A stretch of 64,000 bases of DNA from Pseudomonas reidholzensis (GCF_900536025.1 NZ_UNOZ01000004.1:1-64000); one strand, 5' to 3'. Positions 21,332 through 31,304 are shown, numbered from the stretch's first letter. Program-made: numbers and translations. The notes: generated from the letters alone by a model not told the origin.

Positions 21332-22188
21332 GCTCTCCCGAACAGGCCGTAGGGACGTACCAGGATCACCGCCGCCATCGCGCCGTAGATCATCAGGCTG
21401 GCGCCTTGTGGCCAGAGGCTGGTCATCATGCTTTGCACCACACCCACCAGCAGGCCGCCGACCAGCGCGCCGCCGAACGAGCCCATGCCACCGATCACCA
21501 CCACCACGAAGGCGATGCCGAGGATCTCCGGGCCGACGAACGGCTGGGCGCCGCGCAAGGGCGCGAACAGCACCCCGGCGACCCCGGCCAGGCCGACGCC
21601 AAGGGCGAAGGTGAGGGAAAACAGGCGGAAGATATTGGTGCCCAGCAGCGACACGGTTTCGGTGCTCTCACTGCCGGCGCGGACCAGCGCACCGAAGCGC
21701 GTGCGCTCCAGCAGCAGCCACAGGCCGAGGCCGATCAAGGCGGCAAAGCCGATCAGGAACAGTCGGTAGTACGGGTAGATGAAGTCGCCGACGATCAGCA
21801 CCCCGCGCAGCTCCGGCGGCACCGCGATGTGCTTGCCGACCGGGCCCCAGATCAGCACCGAGGCTTCCTGGATGATCAGCGCGATGCCCAGGGTGACGAG
21901 GATCTGGAAGGTGTGCGGCAGGTGGTAGATGCGTTTGATCAGCACCCGCTCGACCGCCCAGGCCAGCGCCGCCACGGCCAGGGGCGCAATCAGCAGGGCC
22001 AGCCAGAAGTTGCCGGTCAGCGCCACGGCCGTGTAGCACAGGTAGGCGCCGAGCACGAAGAACGCCCCGTGGGCGAAGTTGACGAAGTTGAGCAAGCCGA
22101 AAATGATCGTCAGGCCGACGGCGATCAGGAAGTAGATCATCCCCAGGCCAAGGCCGTTGAGTAGCTGGAACAGGTACAAATCGAGCAT
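21328..22188 (-). CDS. ABC transporter permease, LivH type
   Basis: This 286-residue permease (MLDLYLFQLLNGLGLGMIYFL...) has about eight membrane segments and the family signature NFVNFAHGAFFVLGAY. The start at 22188 follows GAGGG; an open frame to 22395 extends into the binding-protein gene region and is not coding. It is coupled to the LivM-type gene downstream. Confidence 0.92.
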   Translation of the reverse strand: MLDLYLFQLLNGLGLGMIYFLIAVGLTIIFGLLNFVNFAHGAFFVLGAYLCYTAVALTGNFWLALLIAPLAVAALAWAVERVLIKRIYHLPHTFQILVTLGIALIIQEASVLIWGPVGKHIAVPPELRGVLIVGDFIYPYYRLFLIGFAALIGLGLWLLLERTRFGALVRAGSESTETVSLLGTNIFRLFSLTFALGVGLAGVAGVLFAPLRGAQPFVGPEILGIAFVVVVIGGMGSFGGALVGGLLVGVVQSMMTSLWPQGASLMIYGAMAAVILVRPYGLFGRA

Positions 22189-22252
22189 GAAGGTGCCCTC
22201 TGCAGCGCGCCGCGCGCCTGCATGTGTGTAGAAAGGGGGCTGGCGCCGTGGC

Positions 22253-23455
22253 TCAGGCCAGTGTGCAACCGCTGTGATCGGCCTCGACGAACGAGCGGCC
22301 GGCGCTGAGCACCTCGGCCAGGTCATCCTCGTCGCGCATCTGCGCCTGGGCCTTGCCGCGCAGCAGGTAGTAATCCTTGAGCACCTGGTGATCACCGGGG
22401 CGGATCAGCTCCTCGCCGGTCGGGCCCTGGAAGCGCATGCCCTGCAGGGCCTGGGACACGGCGGCGCCGTCGAGGCTGGCGGCCTTGACGATGGCCTCGA
22501 GCATCACCCGGGTGCCGATGTAGTCGGCGGCCAGCGGGTAATTGGGGTTGATGCCATAGGCCTTGCGGGTGGCCGCGACCAGCTCGCGGTTGAGTGGGGT
22601 GTCGACCTGGTGCCAGTACTGCGCGCCGAGGTACACGCCTTCGAGCACATCACTGCCGAGCTCCTGGAACTGGTCGAGCCCGGCCGACCACACCAGGAGG
22701 ATCTTCATCCGCTCCTTGATGCCGAAGTTGACCGCCTGGCGCAGCGCGTTGGACGACTGGCTGCCAAAGTTGAGCAGCACCAGCACATCGGGCTTGGAGG
22801 CGATCGCGTTGGTCAGGTAGCCGGAGAACTCCTGCTCCTGCAACGAGTGGTAGCTGTTGCCGATGTGCTCGATGCCGTGCTCGGCGAAGACCTTGCGGGC
22901 GTTGTCGAGCAGGGCGTCGCCAAACACGTATTGCGGGGTGATGGTGTACCAGCGCTTGGCCTCGGGCAGCAGCTTGATCAGCGGCACCAGGGTTTCGCGG
23001 ATGGCGCCGTAGGTCGGCACCGACCAGCGGAAGGTCGAGCTGTTGCAGTCCTTGCCGGTGATTTCGTCGGCACCGACCGGGGTCATGAACACGCCCCCGG
23101 CCTTGTGGATCTCCTTGGACACCGCCAGCGCCGAGGACGACAGGGTGCAACCCTGGAAGAAGCGTGCGCCATCCTGGCCGATGGCTTCCTGAACCTTGCG
23201 TACCGCCTTGCCAGCATTGCCCTCGGTGTCGATGACCTTGTACTTCAGTGGCCGGCCGAGCAGTTGCGGGTGCTCGGCGATGGCCAGGCGCGACCCCATG
23301 TCGGCGTACTTGCCATAACTGGCAAAGGGCCCGGACATGGACTTGAGCCCATAGAACGTCAGCGGTTCATCGGCGAATGCCCGGTGCGCTCCGAGGGGGA
23401 GGCTGCCGAGGGCACCCAGGGCAAGGCCTGCTTTGAGCAGGGTACGTCTTTGCAT
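22253..23455 (-). CDS. Periplasmic substrate-binding protein of the HAAT importer, probable Tat signal
   Basis: This 400-residue type I periplasmic binding protein is of the Peripla_BP_5/urea-amide group. The N-terminus MQRRTLLKAGLALGALG has a twin-arginine motif, a hydrophobic stretch and AFA cleavage near residue 28, so export is probably by Tat. A motif set GLKSMSGPFASYG and GCTLSSSALAVSKE is typical of FmdD/UrtA-like amide binders rather than LivJ/LivK. It is the first gene of the operon after the regulator and sets its specificity. Confidence 0.88.
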   Translation of the reverse strand: MQRRTLLKAGLALGALGSLPLGAHRAFADEPLTFYGLKSMSGPFASYGKYADMGSRLAIAEHPQLLGRPLKYKVIDTEGNAGKAVRKVQEAIGQDGARFFQGCTLSSSALAVSKEIHKAGGVFMTPVGADEITGKDCNSSTFRWSVPTYGAIRETLVPLIKLLPEAKRWYTITPQYVFGDALLDNARKVFAEHGIEHIGNSYHSLQEQEFSGYLTNAIASKPDVLVLLNFGSQSSNALRQAVNFGIKERMKILLVWSAGLDQFQELGSDVLEGVYLGAQYWHQVDTPLNRELVAATRKAYGINPNYPLAADYIGTRVMLEAIVKAASLDGAAVSQALQGMRFQGPTGEELIRPGDHQVLKDYYLLRGKAQAQMRDEDDLAEVLSAGRSFVEADHSGCTLA

Positions 23456-23545
23456 GAGTAACTCCTTGGTTGTGGTTATTAGGCAGGAGTGGCAATGACA
23501 AAGCGGGTACGGCCGGGCCTGTGTGCAGGCCTCTGTCCAGGCACA

Positions 23546-24310
23546 TCAAGGGTGGTGGGGGAACTCCAGGAGGAAGTTGCGGGCGACTTCGCCTTCCAGC
23601 GCGGTCATGTGGTGCTCGGCGTCGCACATGTGCTCGTGCATCAGGCGGCGTACGGCGGGTTCGTCGCTGGCGCGCAGGGCCAGCAACAGTTGCTTGTGGT
23701 AGTCGATGTTGGCGGCGGCGAACGCCTGGCGCTTGGGCAGGTAGGCTTTTTTCAGCACCACCAGGTCGCGCAGCAGGTCGTTGAGAAACACCGCCATGAA
23801 GCTCAGCAGCGGGTTGCGGCAGCGGCGGGCGAGCAGGGTATGGAACTCGATCTCGGCCAGGCGCTGCTCGCGCTGGCCTTCTTCGCTGTCTTCCGGGGTG
23901 CTGCAGAAATCGATGTTGGCTTGCAGCGCGCTGTAGTCGTCGTCGCTGAGCAGGCCCATCACCGACACCGCCAGCTCGACCTCGATGACCTTGCGCAGCT
24001 GGTACACCTGCTCGCCGTCCAGGTGCTGGAAGTGCAGGTAGTTGCGCAGGGCGCGGCTGGCCGGTTCGGTGCCGACTTCATTGAGGTATGCGCCGCCGGC
24101 AGGGCCGGTGCGGGTGCTGACCAGGCCCTCGACCTCGAGCGCCTTGAGCGCTTCGCGGGCGGTGCCCTTGGAGCATTCGAAGTGCTCCATCAGCTCGCGC
24201 TCGGTGGGCAGGCGGTCACCCGGGTGCAGCGCCTCGGTAACGATCGAGCGCTTGACCGACTCGACGATCATGTCGGAGAGCTTTTGCCGTTTGCGCTTGG
24301 GTTTGAGCAT
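23546..24310 (-). CDS. GntR-family regulator, FadR subfamily
   Basis: This 254-residue protein has an N-terminal winged helix (GDRLPTERELMEHFECSKGT, about residues 31-50) and an all-helical FCD ligand domain. It lies directly upstream of, and on the same strand as, the importer/hydrolase operon and is the likely local regulator responding to the imported compound or its product. An AT-rich inverted repeat just upstream of its start may be its operator. Confidence 0.88.
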   Translation of the reverse strand: MLKPKRKRQKLSDMIVESVKRSIVTEALHPGDRLPTERELMEHFECSKGTAREALKALEVEGLVSTRTGPAGGAYLNEVGTEPASRALRNYLHFQHLDGEQVYQLRKVIEVELAVSVMGLLSDDDYSALQANIDFCSTPEDSEEGQREQRLAEIEFHTLLARRCRNPLLSFMAVFLNDLLRDLVVLKKAYLPKRQAFAAANIDYHKQLLLALRASDEPAVRRLMHEHMCDAEHHMTALEGEVARNFLLEFPHHP

Positions 24311-24325
24311 GAGGGCTATTTTTCA

Positions 24326-24343
24326 TATTTATGCGGATAAATA
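24326..24343. promoter_or_regulatory. Inverted repeat upstream of the GntR gene, possible operator
   Basis: TATTTAT-GCGG-ATAAATA has 7-bp arms and starts 16 bases upstream of the GntR start. It is AT-rich against the surrounding GC and may be an autoregulatory operator or part of the promoter. It does not match the usual FadR-type consensus closely. Confidence 0.4.
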
Positions 24344-24481
24344 GGATTTAGCGAATTTTGCTCGGGCGGGTCAATGGTGGCGGCGGGGGAGGGGTCGTAA
24401 ATGAAGCAGAAGGGTCGGGCAGGGATATGTACGGGGAACATCTTGGGGCTGCGTCGCAGCCCCAATCACAGCCTCGGGCAA

Positions 24482-24712
24482 TCAACGCTGATCGCCAGGC
24501 CCTTGCTCCAGGTGCGCGGGGCTGCAGTACCACTCGCCGCCACGGTGCAAGGCGCGGTCGTTGGGCAGGTGCACGCCGCAGTGGGCGCAGCGGACCATCT
24601 TCAGCGGGTCGTCGAGCCGCTGCTCAGGGCGTGATTGCTGGCTGAGCTTGAACTTGCGCCACAGCCAGAACGCGGCGGCGATCAGGGCGATCCAGAAAAG
24701 TAGGCGAACCAT
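24482..24712 (-). CDS. Small membrane protein with a C-terminal cysteine module (PP0621-like)
   Basis: This 76-residue protein has an N-terminal membrane segment (LLFWIALIAAAFWLW) followed by MVRCAHCGVHLPNDRALHRGG and WYCS, a MYND/LIM-like set of Cys and His that could bind zinc. The same small gene stands upstream of bamD in pseudomonads as far as I recall. Function unknown. Confidence 0.75.
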   Translation of the reverse strand: MVRLLFWIALIAAAFWLWRKFKLSQQSRPEQRLDDPLKMVRCAHCGVHLPNDRALHRGGEWYCSPAHLEQGPGDQR

Positions 24713-24763
24713 GGTGTCCAGCTTGTCGAGAAATAGAGCTGACAGTCTAGGGCGCGGGCATGA

Positions 24764-24795
24764 AAAAAGGGAGGCCTAGGCCTCCCTTTCTCATG
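24764..24795. terminator. Bidirectional terminator after bamD
   Basis: AAAAAGGGAGGCCTAGGCCTCCCTTTCT is a near-perfect palindrome with an A run on one side and Ts on the other. It lies just after the bamD stop and can also close transcription from the other side. Confidence 0.85.
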
Positions 24796-24807
24796 CAGCG
24801 CGCGGGA

Positions 24808-25827
24808 TCAGTCGAACAGACCAAAGGTCGCGTAGCTGAACCACGAACGGCTCTGCTCGGCTTCTTTCGGGCCTGCCGGCAGGACCGGGTCACCGTTTTC
24901 GTCTTTTGGCAGCAGGTCGACCGGCATTTCGTCGCGGGCATCCTTGAACTGGCGCACCACGTCCTGGTTGGCGCGGGTCTCGCCCGGCGGCAACGGGGTT
25001 TCGGTTTCGATCAGGCCCAGGGTCGCCTTGGACAGCCACGAACGGCCTTCGGCATCGTCCTGCTTGGGCTCGAAGCTGCCGTCGACCAGGCTCGGGTGGT
25101 TCGGGTAGTTGAGCTTGAGGGTTTCCAGGCTGGTGGCGGCCAGCTCGTCCAGGTGCATGTGCTGGTAAGCCTCGACCATGACGGCCAGGCCGTCGCCGAC
25201 GGACGGCGTTTCCTGGAAGTTCTCGACCACGTAGCGGCCACGGTTGGCGGCGGCCACGTAAGCCTGGCGGCTCAGGTAGTAGTCGGCAACGTGGATCTCG
25301 TAGGCGGCCAGCAGGTTGCGCAGGTAGATCATGCGCTGCTTGGCGTCTGGCGCGTAGCGGCTGTTGGGGAAGCGGCTGGTGAGCTGGGCGAACTCGTTGT
25401 ACGAGTCGCGGGCGGCACCCGGGTCACGCTTGGTCATGTCCAGCGGCAGGAAGCGCGCCAGCAGGCCGCGGTCCTGGTCGAACGAGGTCAGGCCTTTCAG
25501 GTAATAGGCGTAGTCGACGTTCGGGTGCTGCGGGTGCAGGCGGATAAAGCGCTCGGCAGAGGACTTGGCGGCCTCTGGCTCGGAGTTCTTGTAGTTGGCG
25601 TAAATCAGCTCGAGCTGGGCCTGGTCGGCGTAACGGCCGAACGGGTAGCGCGACTCCAAGGCCTTGAGCTTGCCCACGGCGCTGGTGTAGCTGTGGTTGT
25701 CCAGATCGGCCTGCGCCTGCTGGTACAACTCGGCTTCACTGAGGTTTTCGTCAATCACTTCCTTGTTCGAGGAACAGGCAGCGGTGAGCCCGAGGATGGC
25801 GATCAGCAGCAGGTGTTTCACTTGCAT
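24808..25827 (-). CDS. bamD: Outer membrane assembly lipoprotein BamD
   Basis: This 339-residue essential lipoprotein of the BAM complex inserts beta-barrel proteins into the outer membrane. The signal peptide ends in the lipobox LTAAC-S (Cys at 18), processed by the LspA encoded upstream. TPR-like helical repeats follow ([40 protein letters not shown]). The protein is longer than E. coli BamD by a C-terminal extension of about 90 residues, as is usual in Pseudomonas. It is divergent from rluD. Confidence 0.95.
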   Translation of the reverse strand: MQVKHLLLIAILGLTAACSSNKEVIDENLSEAELYQQAQADLDNHSYTSAVGKLKALESRYPFGRYADQAQLELIYANYKNSEPEAAKSSAERFIRLHPQHPNVDYAYYLKGLTSFDQDRGLLARFLPLDMTKRDPGAARDSYNEFAQLTSRFPNSRYAPDAKQRMIYLRNLLAAYEIHVADYYLSRQAYVAAANRGRYVVENFQETPSVGDGLAVMVEAYQHMHLDELAATSLETLKLNYPNHPSLVDGSFEPKQDDAEGRSWLSKATLGLIETETPLPPGETRANQDVVRQFKDARDEMPVDLLPKDENGDPVLPAGPKEAEQSRSWFSYATFGLFD

Positions 25828-25873
25828 GGCGGCTTGCGTCCTTTGACGGCCGCTGTCTTGGGCGGTGCCGTCC

Positions 25874-25883
25874 TGTTATGATG
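25874..25883 (+). promoter_or_regulatory. Candidate extended -10 promoter of rluD
   Basis: TG-T-TATGAT (25874-25882) is an extended -10 element about 90 bases upstream of the rluD start. No good -35 box lies at the right distance, which is acceptable for extended -10 promoters. Confidence 0.4.
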
Positions 25884-25974
25884 AGCGCCCCCGGCATACC
25901 CCGGGGCAAAAGAAGCCGTATTTAACCACAAGCGCGCAGTTGAAACCAAAGGCTGTGCGCCCGCCGAATCGAGC

Positions 25975-26937
25975 ATGTCCGAGATCATTCAACTTAGCGC
26001 AGAGGTACCGTCCGAATTGGGCGGTCAACGCCTCGACCAGGTCGCCGCCCAACTGTTCGACGAGTACTCGCGTTCGCGCCTGTCCTCCTGGATCAAAGAC
26101 GGCCGCTTGACGGTAGATGGCCAGGTCGTGCGTCCGCGCGACACCGTCCATGGTGGCTCCATTCTCGCCCTCGAGGCAGAGCAGGAGGCCCAGGGCGAGT
26201 GGATCGCCCAGGACATCGCACTGGACATCGTCTATGAAGACGAGCACATCCTGGTGATCAACAAGCCGACCGGCCTGGTGGTCCACCCGGCTGCGGGTCA
26301 CGCCGATGGCACCCTGCTCAATGCCTTGCTGCATCACGTGCCGGATATCGTCAACGTGCCGCGTGCGGGTATTGTCCACCGCCTCGACAAAGACACCACC
26401 GGCCTGATGGTGGTGGCCAAGACCCTGCAGGCGCAGACCAAGCTGGTCGAGCAGATGCAGAGCCGCCTGGTCAGCCGCATCTATGAGTGCATCGTGATCG
26501 GCGTGGTGACCGCGGGGGGCAAGATCGACGCCCCGATCGGCCGCCACGGTGGCCAGCGTCAGCGCATGGCAGTGACTGAAGGCGGCAAGTCCGCGGTCAG
26601 CCACTACCGCGTGCTGGAGCGGTTCCGTTCGCACACCCATGTGCGGGTCAAGCTGGAAACCGGCCGTACCCACCAGATCCGTGTGCACATGGCTCACGTG
26701 GGCTTCCCGCTGGTCGGTGACCCGACCTACGGCGGTCGCTTCCGGATTCCGCCAGCCGCCAGCGCGACCATGGTCGATGCCCTCAAGACCTTCCCGCGGC
26801 AAGCCCTGCATGCGCGCTTCCTGGCCTTGAAGCACCCGATCACCGGTGCGGTGATGAAGTGGGAATCGCCCCTGCCGGATGACTTCGTCTGGTTGCTGTC
26901 GCTGCTCAAGCAGGACCGCGGCAGCTTTATCGGATGA
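25975..26937 (+). CDS. rluD: 23S rRNA pseudouridine synthase RluD
   Basis: This 320-residue enzyme modifies helix 69 of 23S rRNA (positions 1911/1915/1917 in E. coli). It has an N-terminal S4 RNA-binding domain (GQRLDQVAAQLFDEYSRSRL) and the catalytic motif IVHRLDKDTTGLMV with the active-site Asp. It is followed by pgeF with a four-base overlap, the conserved gene pair. Confidence 0.96.
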   Translation: MSEIIQLSAEVPSELGGQRLDQVAAQLFDEYSRSRLSSWIKDGRLTVDGQVVRPRDTVHGGSILALEAEQEAQGEWIAQDIALDIVYEDEHILVINKPTGLVVHPAAGHADGTLLNALLHHVPDIVNVPRAGIVHRLDKDTTGLMVVAKTLQAQTKLVEQMQSRLVSRIYECIVIGVVTAGGKIDAPIGRHGGQRQRMAVTEGGKSAVSHYRVLERFRSHTHVRVKLETGRTHQIRVHMAHVGFPLVGDPTYGGRFRIPPAASATMVDALKTFPRQALHARFLALKHPITGAVMKWESPLPDDFVWLLSLLKQDRGSFIG

Positions 26938-27671
26938 ACGGTCTGACGCAGCTGCTGCGCCCCGACTGGCCGGCCCCGGCCTCGGTGCGCGCCTGCGTCA
27001 CTACCCGCGAGGGTGGGGTCAGCCTGCCGCCGTATGAGCAGTTCAACCTGGGTGACCATGTGGGCGATGACCCAGCGGCGGTTGCCGAGAACCGGCGGCG
27101 CTTGAGTGATCGGTTCTCTATTCGTCCGGCCTGGCTCACGCAAGTGCACGGCCTGGTCGTGGCGGACGCTGACCCGGCCGTGGTCGCCGAGGCCGATGCC
27201 AGCTGGACCGACCAGCCGGGTATCGCCTGCACGGTGATGACCGCCGACTGCCTGCCTGCACTGTTCTGTGACCGCGCCGGTACCCGCGTAGCGGCAGCCC
27301 ATGCCGGCTGGCGCGGGTTGGCCGGTGGCGTGCTCGAAGCGACCCTGGACCGGCTGGCGCTGCCGGCTGACGAGGTGCTCGTCTGGCTGGGCCCGGCGAT
27401 CGGGCCGCAAGCGTTCGAGGTCGGCCTGGAAGTGCGCGATGCGTTTACCGCCGTACACCCCGAGGCCGCTGGCGCCTTTGTGCCCGGTGGGCGCCCTGAC
27501 AAGCTGCTGGCCGACATTTATGCGCTGGCGCGTATTCGCCTGGCAGCGCGTGGGGTCACTGCTGTTTATGGCGGTGGCCTGTGCACGGTCAGCGACCCAC
27601 GCTTCTTCTCCTATCGCCGCACCCCGCAGGGTGGGCGCTTCGCCTCGCTGGTCTGGCTCGAGCCGCGCTGA
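26934..27671 (+). CDS. pgeF: Multicopper-oxidase-like protein of the YfiH/PgeF family
   Basis: This 245-residue YfiH/DUF152 (laccase-domain) protein has the zinc/copper-type site residues in TQVHG, TADCLPALF and AAHAGWRG. Family members act on purine nucleosides and on mis-made peptidoglycan precursors (UDP-MurNAc-L-Ser). It is coupled to rluD by ATGA. A REP pair follows. Confidence 0.93.
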   Translation: MNGLTQLLRPDWPAPASVRACVTTREGGVSLPPYEQFNLGDHVGDDPAAVAENRRRLSDRFSIRPAWLTQVHGLVVADADPAVVAEADASWTDQPGIACTVMTADCLPALFCDRAGTRVAAAHAGWRGLAGGVLEATLDRLALPADEVLVWLGPAIGPQAFEVGLEVRDAFTAVHPEAAGAFVPGGRPDKLLADIYALARIRLAARGVTAVYGGGLCTVSDPRFFSYRRTPQGGRFASLVWLEPR

Positions 27672-27689
27672 TCCACTTGGGGCCGCTTT

Positions 27690-27785
27690 GCGGCCCATCG
27701 CCGGCAAGCCAGCTCCTACAGGTACCGCGGCGATGTTCAGAACGACGCGGTCCTTGTAGGAGCTGGCTTGCCGGCGATGGGCGGC
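27690..27785. repeat. Inverted pair of REP elements, second type
   Basis: Facing copies of a REP unit with core CGCCGGCAAGCCAGCTCCTACA lie at 27694-27722 and 27752-27781, separated by about 29 bases, after the pgeF stop. The core differs from that at 4417 and 16063. Confidence 0.88.
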
Positions 27786-27854
27786 GCAGCAGCCCCAACG
27801 GCCAAACGGTCATCTCAGGCATTTGCATTACTGACCTCGGTCAACCCCGCTACG

Positions 27855-27882
27855 CTTGAATCTCTCACAATCAGCCCAATCT
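27855..27882 (+). promoter_or_regulatory. Heat-shock (sigma-32) promoter of clpB
   Basis: CTTGAAT (27855-27861) and CCCAATCT (27875-27882) match the sigma-32 elements CTTGAAA and CCCCATNT with a 13-base spacer, about 75 bases upstream of clpB. This fits the known heat-shock control of clpB in proteobacteria. Confidence 0.78.
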
Positions 27883-27957
27883 ATTGGTTATCTCTGGCAG
27901 GTTTCTTCATCAGGTGTGTCCATCGCTCCGGCCTGCCCCTATTAGGAAGGTATCCCC

Positions 27958-30522
27958 ATGCGAATAGACCGATTAACCAGCAAGCTGCAATTGGCGTTAT
28001 CCGACTCTCAATCCCTGGCCGTTGGCATGGATCATCCTGCCATCGAGCCGCAGCACCTGTTGCAGGCGCTGATCGACCAGCAAGGCGGCTCGATCAAGCC
28101 GCTGCTGATGCAGGTCGGCTTCGACATCAACAGCCTGCGCACGGCGCTGAGCAAAGAGCTCGACCAGCTGCCGAAGATCCAGAACCCCACCGGCGACGTC
28201 AACATGTCGCAGGACCTGGCGCGCCTGCTCAACCAGGCCGATCGCCTGGCCCAGCAGAAGGGCGACCAGTTCATCTCCAGTGAACTGGTGCTGCTCGCCG
28301 CCATGGACGAGAACAGCAAGGTCGGCAAGCTGCTGCTCGGTCAGGGCATCAGCAAGAAGGCCCTGGAAAACGCCATTACCCACCTGCGCGGCGGCGCGGC
28401 GGTCAATGACGCCAACGCCGAAGAGTCGCGCCAGGCCCTGGACAAGTACACCGTCGACCTCACCAAGCGCGCCGAAGACGGCAAGCTCGACCCGGTGATC
28501 GGCCGTGACGACGAAATCCGCCGCACCATCCAGGTGCTGCAGCGCCGGACCAAGAACAACCCGGTGCTGATCGGCGAGCCTGGCGTGGGCAAGACCGCCA
28601 TCGCCGAAGGCCTGGCCCAGCGCATCATCAATGGCGAAGTGCCTGACGGCCTCAAGGGCAAGCGCCTGCTCGCCCTCGACATGGGGGCGCTGATCGCCGG
28701 TGCCAAGTACCGCGGCGAGTTCGAAGAGCGCCTCAAAGGCCTGCTCAACGAGCTGTCCAAGCAGGAAGGCCAGATCATCCTGTTCATCGACGAGCTGCAC
28801 ACCATGGTCGGCGCCGGCAAAGGCGAGGGCGCCATGGACGCCGGCAACATGCTCAAGCCGGCCCTGGCCCGTGGCGAACTGCACTGTGTCGGCGCCACCA
28901 CGCTCAACGAGTACCGCCAGTACATAGAGAAGGACGCGGCGCTCGAGCGACGCTTCCAGAAGGTGCTGGTCGAAGAGCCGAGCGAGGAAGACACCATCGC
29001 CATCCTGCGCGGCCTCAAAGAGCGCTACGAGGTGCACCACAAGGTGGCCATCACCGACGGCGCGATCATTGCTGCGGCCAAGCTCAGCCACCGCTACATC
29101 ACCGATCGGCAGTTGCCCGACAAGGCCATCGACCTGATCGACGAAGCGGCCAGCCGCATCCGCATGGAGATCGACTCCAAGCCGGAAGTGCTCGACCGCC
29201 TCGACCGGCGCCTGATCCAGCTCAAGGTGGAGTCCCAGGCACTGAAGAAAGAAGAAGACGAGGCGGCCAAGAAGCGTCTCGAGAAGCTCACCGAAGAAAT
29301 CGAGCGCCTCGAACGTGAATACTCCGACCTCGAAGAGATCTGGCAGTCCGAGAAAGCCGAAGTGCAGGGCTCGGCGCAGATCCAGCAAAAGATCGAGCAA
29401 GCCCGCCAGGAGCTCGAGGCTGCCCGGCGCAAAGGCGACCTCAGCCGCATGGCCGAGCTGCAGTACGGGGTGATCCCGGACCTGGAGCGCAGCCTGCAGA
29501 TGGTCGACCAGCACGGCAAGACCGAGAACCAGCTGCTGCGCAACAAGGTCACCGAGGAAGAAATTGCCGAAGTGGTCTCCAAGTGGACCGGCATCCCGGT
29601 GTCCAAGATGCTCGAAGGCGAGCGTGAGAAGCTGCTGCAGATGGAGCACTTGCTGCACCAGCGGGTGATCGGCCAGAGCGAAGCGGTCACGGCCGTGGCC
29701 AACGCGGTACGTCGCTCGCGTGCGGGCTTGTCCGACCCCAACCGGCCCAGCGGCTCGTTCCTGTTCCTTGGCCCGACCGGCGTCGGCAAGACCGAACTGT
29801 GCAAGGCCCTGGCGGAGTTTTTGTTCGACACCGAAGAGGCCATGGTGCGCATCGACATGTCCGAGTTCATGGAGAAACACTCCGTGGCTCGCCTGATCGG
29901 CGCCCCACCAGGCTACGTCGGCTACGAGGAGGGCGGTTACCTGACCGAGGCGGTGCGTCGCAAGCCGTACGCGGTGGTGCTGCTGGACGAGGTGGAGAAG
30001 GCCCACCCGGATGTCTTCAACGTGCTCCTGCAAGTGCTTGAAGACGGCCGCCTGACCGACAGCCACGGGCGTACCGTGGACTTCCGCAACACGGTCATCG
30101 TGATGACCTCCAACCTGGGCTCGGCGCAGATCCAGGAGCTGGTCGGTGATCGCGAGGCACAGCGTGCGGCGGTGATGGACGCGGTGGGTAGCCACTTCCG
30201 TCCGGAGTTCATCAACCGCATCGACGAAGTGGTGGTGTTCGAGCCGCTGGGCCGCGAGCAGATCGCCGGTATCACCGAGATCCAGCTTGGCCGCCTGCGC
30301 AGCCGCCTGATCGAGCGCGAGCTGAGCCTGAGCTTGAGCCCGGAAGCGATCGACAAGCTGATCGCGGTCGGTTACGACCCGGTGTATGGCGCACGGCCCT
30401 TGAAGCGGGCGATCCAGCGCTGGATCGAAAACCCGTTGGCGCAGTTGATCCTGGCGGGCGAATTCTTGCCAGGGTCGGCGATCACCGCCAAGGTCGAGGG
30501 CGAAGAAATCGTCTTTGCCTGA
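27958..30522 (+). CDS. clpB: Disaggregase ClpB
   Basis: This 854-residue hexameric AAA+ chaperone rescues aggregated proteins together with DnaK. It has an N-terminal Clp-N domain, a first ATPase with Walker [10 protein letters not shown] (Lys212), a coiled-coil middle domain (about 405-525) and a second ATPase with GPTGVGKTE (Lys611). Both lysines align with the E. coli numbering. The pore loop is [10 protein letters not shown]. Preceded by a sigma-32 promoter and followed by a strong terminator, so it is monocistronic. Confidence 0.98.
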   Translation: MRIDRLTSKLQLALSDSQSLAVGMDHPAIEPQHLLQALIDQQGGSIKPLLMQVGFDINSLRTALSKELDQLPKIQNPTGDVNMSQDLARLLNQADRLAQQKGDQFISSELVLLAAMDENSKVGKLLLGQGISKKALENAITHLRGGAAVNDANAEESRQALDKYTVDLTKRAEDGKLDPVIGRDDEIRRTIQVLQRRTKNNPVLIGEPGVGKTAIAEGLAQRIINGEVPDGLKGKRLLALDMGALIAGAKYRGEFEERLKGLLNELSKQEGQIILFIDELHTMVGAGKGEGAMDAGNMLKPALARGELHCVGATTLNEYRQYIEKDAALERRFQKVLVEEPSEEDTIAILRGLKERYEVHHKVAITDGAIIAAAKLSHRYITDRQLPDKAIDLIDEAASRIRMEIDSKPEVLDRLDRRLIQLKVESQALKKEEDEAAKKRLEKLTEEIERLEREYSDLEEIWQSEKAEVQGSAQIQQKIEQARQELEAARRKGDLSRMAELQYGVIPDLERSLQMVDQHGKTENQLLRNKVTEEEIAEVVSKWTGIPVSKMLEGEREKLLQMEHLLHQRVIGQSEAVTAVANAVRRSRAGLSDPNRPSGSFLFLGPTGVGKTELCKALAEFLFDTEEAMVRIDMSEFMEKHSVARLIGAPPGYVGYEEGGYLTEAVRRKPYAVVLLDEVEKAHPDVFNVLLQVLEDGRLTDSHGRTVDFRNTVIVMTSNLGSAQIQELVGDREAQRAAVMDAVGSHFRPEFINRIDEVVVFEPLGREQIAGITEIQLGRLRSRLIERELSLSLSPEAIDKLIAVGYDPVYGARPLKRAIQRWIENPLAQLILAGEFLPGSAITAKVEGEEIVFA

Positions 30523-30533
30523 TAAATAAAATT

Positions 30534-30563
30534 AAGCCCCGCGCATGCGGGGCTTTTTTTTTG
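30534..30563 (+). terminator. clpB terminator
   Basis: AAGCCCCGC-GCAT-GCGGGGCTT followed by a run of nine Ts, 12 bases after the clpB stop. Confidence 0.95.
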
Positions 30564-30935
30564 CGCGCTGTTCTAATTTTTTTGGGCGGGTTTTTGGTTT
30601 TCTCGCAGTGTTTTTTGATTTTCAGGCGGCGTTTTTTGATTTTTTTGCGCTTGGCGAAGGCTTTTTTACGAGGCGAACTCGCTGCCACGCATCACTTTTT
30701 CTGCCAAAGCGGGCTGCGTGGGCGCGGGCTTGCCCCGCGACAGCGACCTTCAACCCCCCGCAAAACCCCGGAAATAGGGCCTTCCAGCTAACCTCATGAA
30801 AATTTTGAAATTTATGCTTGCATCTAGAATCGAGTGCTCCTAATATACGCCCCGCTGTCAGCCACTAAGCAGATCGCCAGCGGTAACGACGATCTGAAAA
30901 CAGTTTGCAAATCAGTAACTTGAAAGCAAATTAGG
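30564..30935. other. Gene-free T-rich region between clpB and the tRNA cluster
   Basis: The stretch holds many T runs (TTTTTTGATTTT appears twice near 30610 and 30634) and, near 30715-30745, a decayed REP-like piece (GGGCGCGGGCTTGCCCCGCGA). A minus-strand frame gives a lysine/arginine-rich peptide that reads as translated poly-A rather than a gene. I see no convincing coding sequence. Confidence 0.5.
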
Positions 30936-30937
30936 GG

Positions 30938-30965
30938 TTGACAAGCAAAACGAAGGATGTAGAAT
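30938..30965 (+). promoter_or_regulatory. tRNA operon promoter
   Basis: TTGACA (30938-30943) and TAGAAT (30960-30965) with a 16-base spacer, followed by the GC-rich discriminator AGCCGGCC, as in stringently controlled stable-RNA promoters. It lies about 90 bases upstream of tRNA-Asn. Confidence 0.8.
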
Positions 30966-31057
30966 AGCCGGCCTCAGAGACAACAACGCAGCGATGCGGT
31001 AAGTCAAAGGGACCGAAGCTTAAACAGCCTTCGGGATCGGAAGATCGAAGTTTTAGT

Positions 31058-31133
31058 TCCGCGATAGCTCAGTCGGTAGAGCAAATGACTGTTAATCATT
31101 GGGTCCCTGGTTCGAGTCCAGGTCGCGGAGCCA
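31058..31133 (+). tRNA. tRNA-Asn (GTT)
   Basis: This is a 76-base cloverleaf with encoded CCA. Acceptor arms TCCGCGA/TCGCGGA pair fully; anticodon GTT is at 31091-31093; the T loop TTCGAGT is normal. It is the first of three tRNAs in one transcript. Confidence 0.97.
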
Positions 31134-31137
31134 ATTT

Positions 31138-31214
31138 CGGGGTGTAGCGCAGTCCGGTAGCGCGCCTGCTTTGGGAGCAGGATGTCAGGAGTTCGAATCC
31201 CCTCACCCCGACCA
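31138..31214 (+). tRNA. tRNA-Pro (TGG)
   Basis: This is a 77-base cloverleaf with encoded CCA. The acceptor stem is CGGGGTG/CACCCCG; anticodon TGG is at 31172-31174 in the loop CTTTGGGAG. Confidence 0.97.
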
Positions 31215-31220
31215 TTTTCC

Positions 31221-31296
31221 GGGTCGTTAGCTCAGTTGGTAGAGCAGTTGGCTTTTAACCAATTGGTCGTAGGTTCGAATCCTACACGACCCACCA
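31221..31296 (+). tRNA. tRNA-Lys (TTT)
   Basis: This is a 76-base cloverleaf with encoded CCA. The acceptor stem is GGGTCGT/ACGACCC; anticodon TTT is at 31254-31256. It is the last tRNA before the terminator. Confidence 0.97.
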
Positions 31297-31304
31297 TGTA
31301 AAGA

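Noticed and set aside
27997..30195. A 732-codon open frame antisense to clpB
   Set aside because: Same GC shadow effect; clpB is certain on the other strand.
30482..30688. Lys/Arg-rich minus-strand frame behind clpB
   Set aside because: Arises from T runs and the clpB terminator; overlaps the clpB 3' end and has no ribosome binding site.
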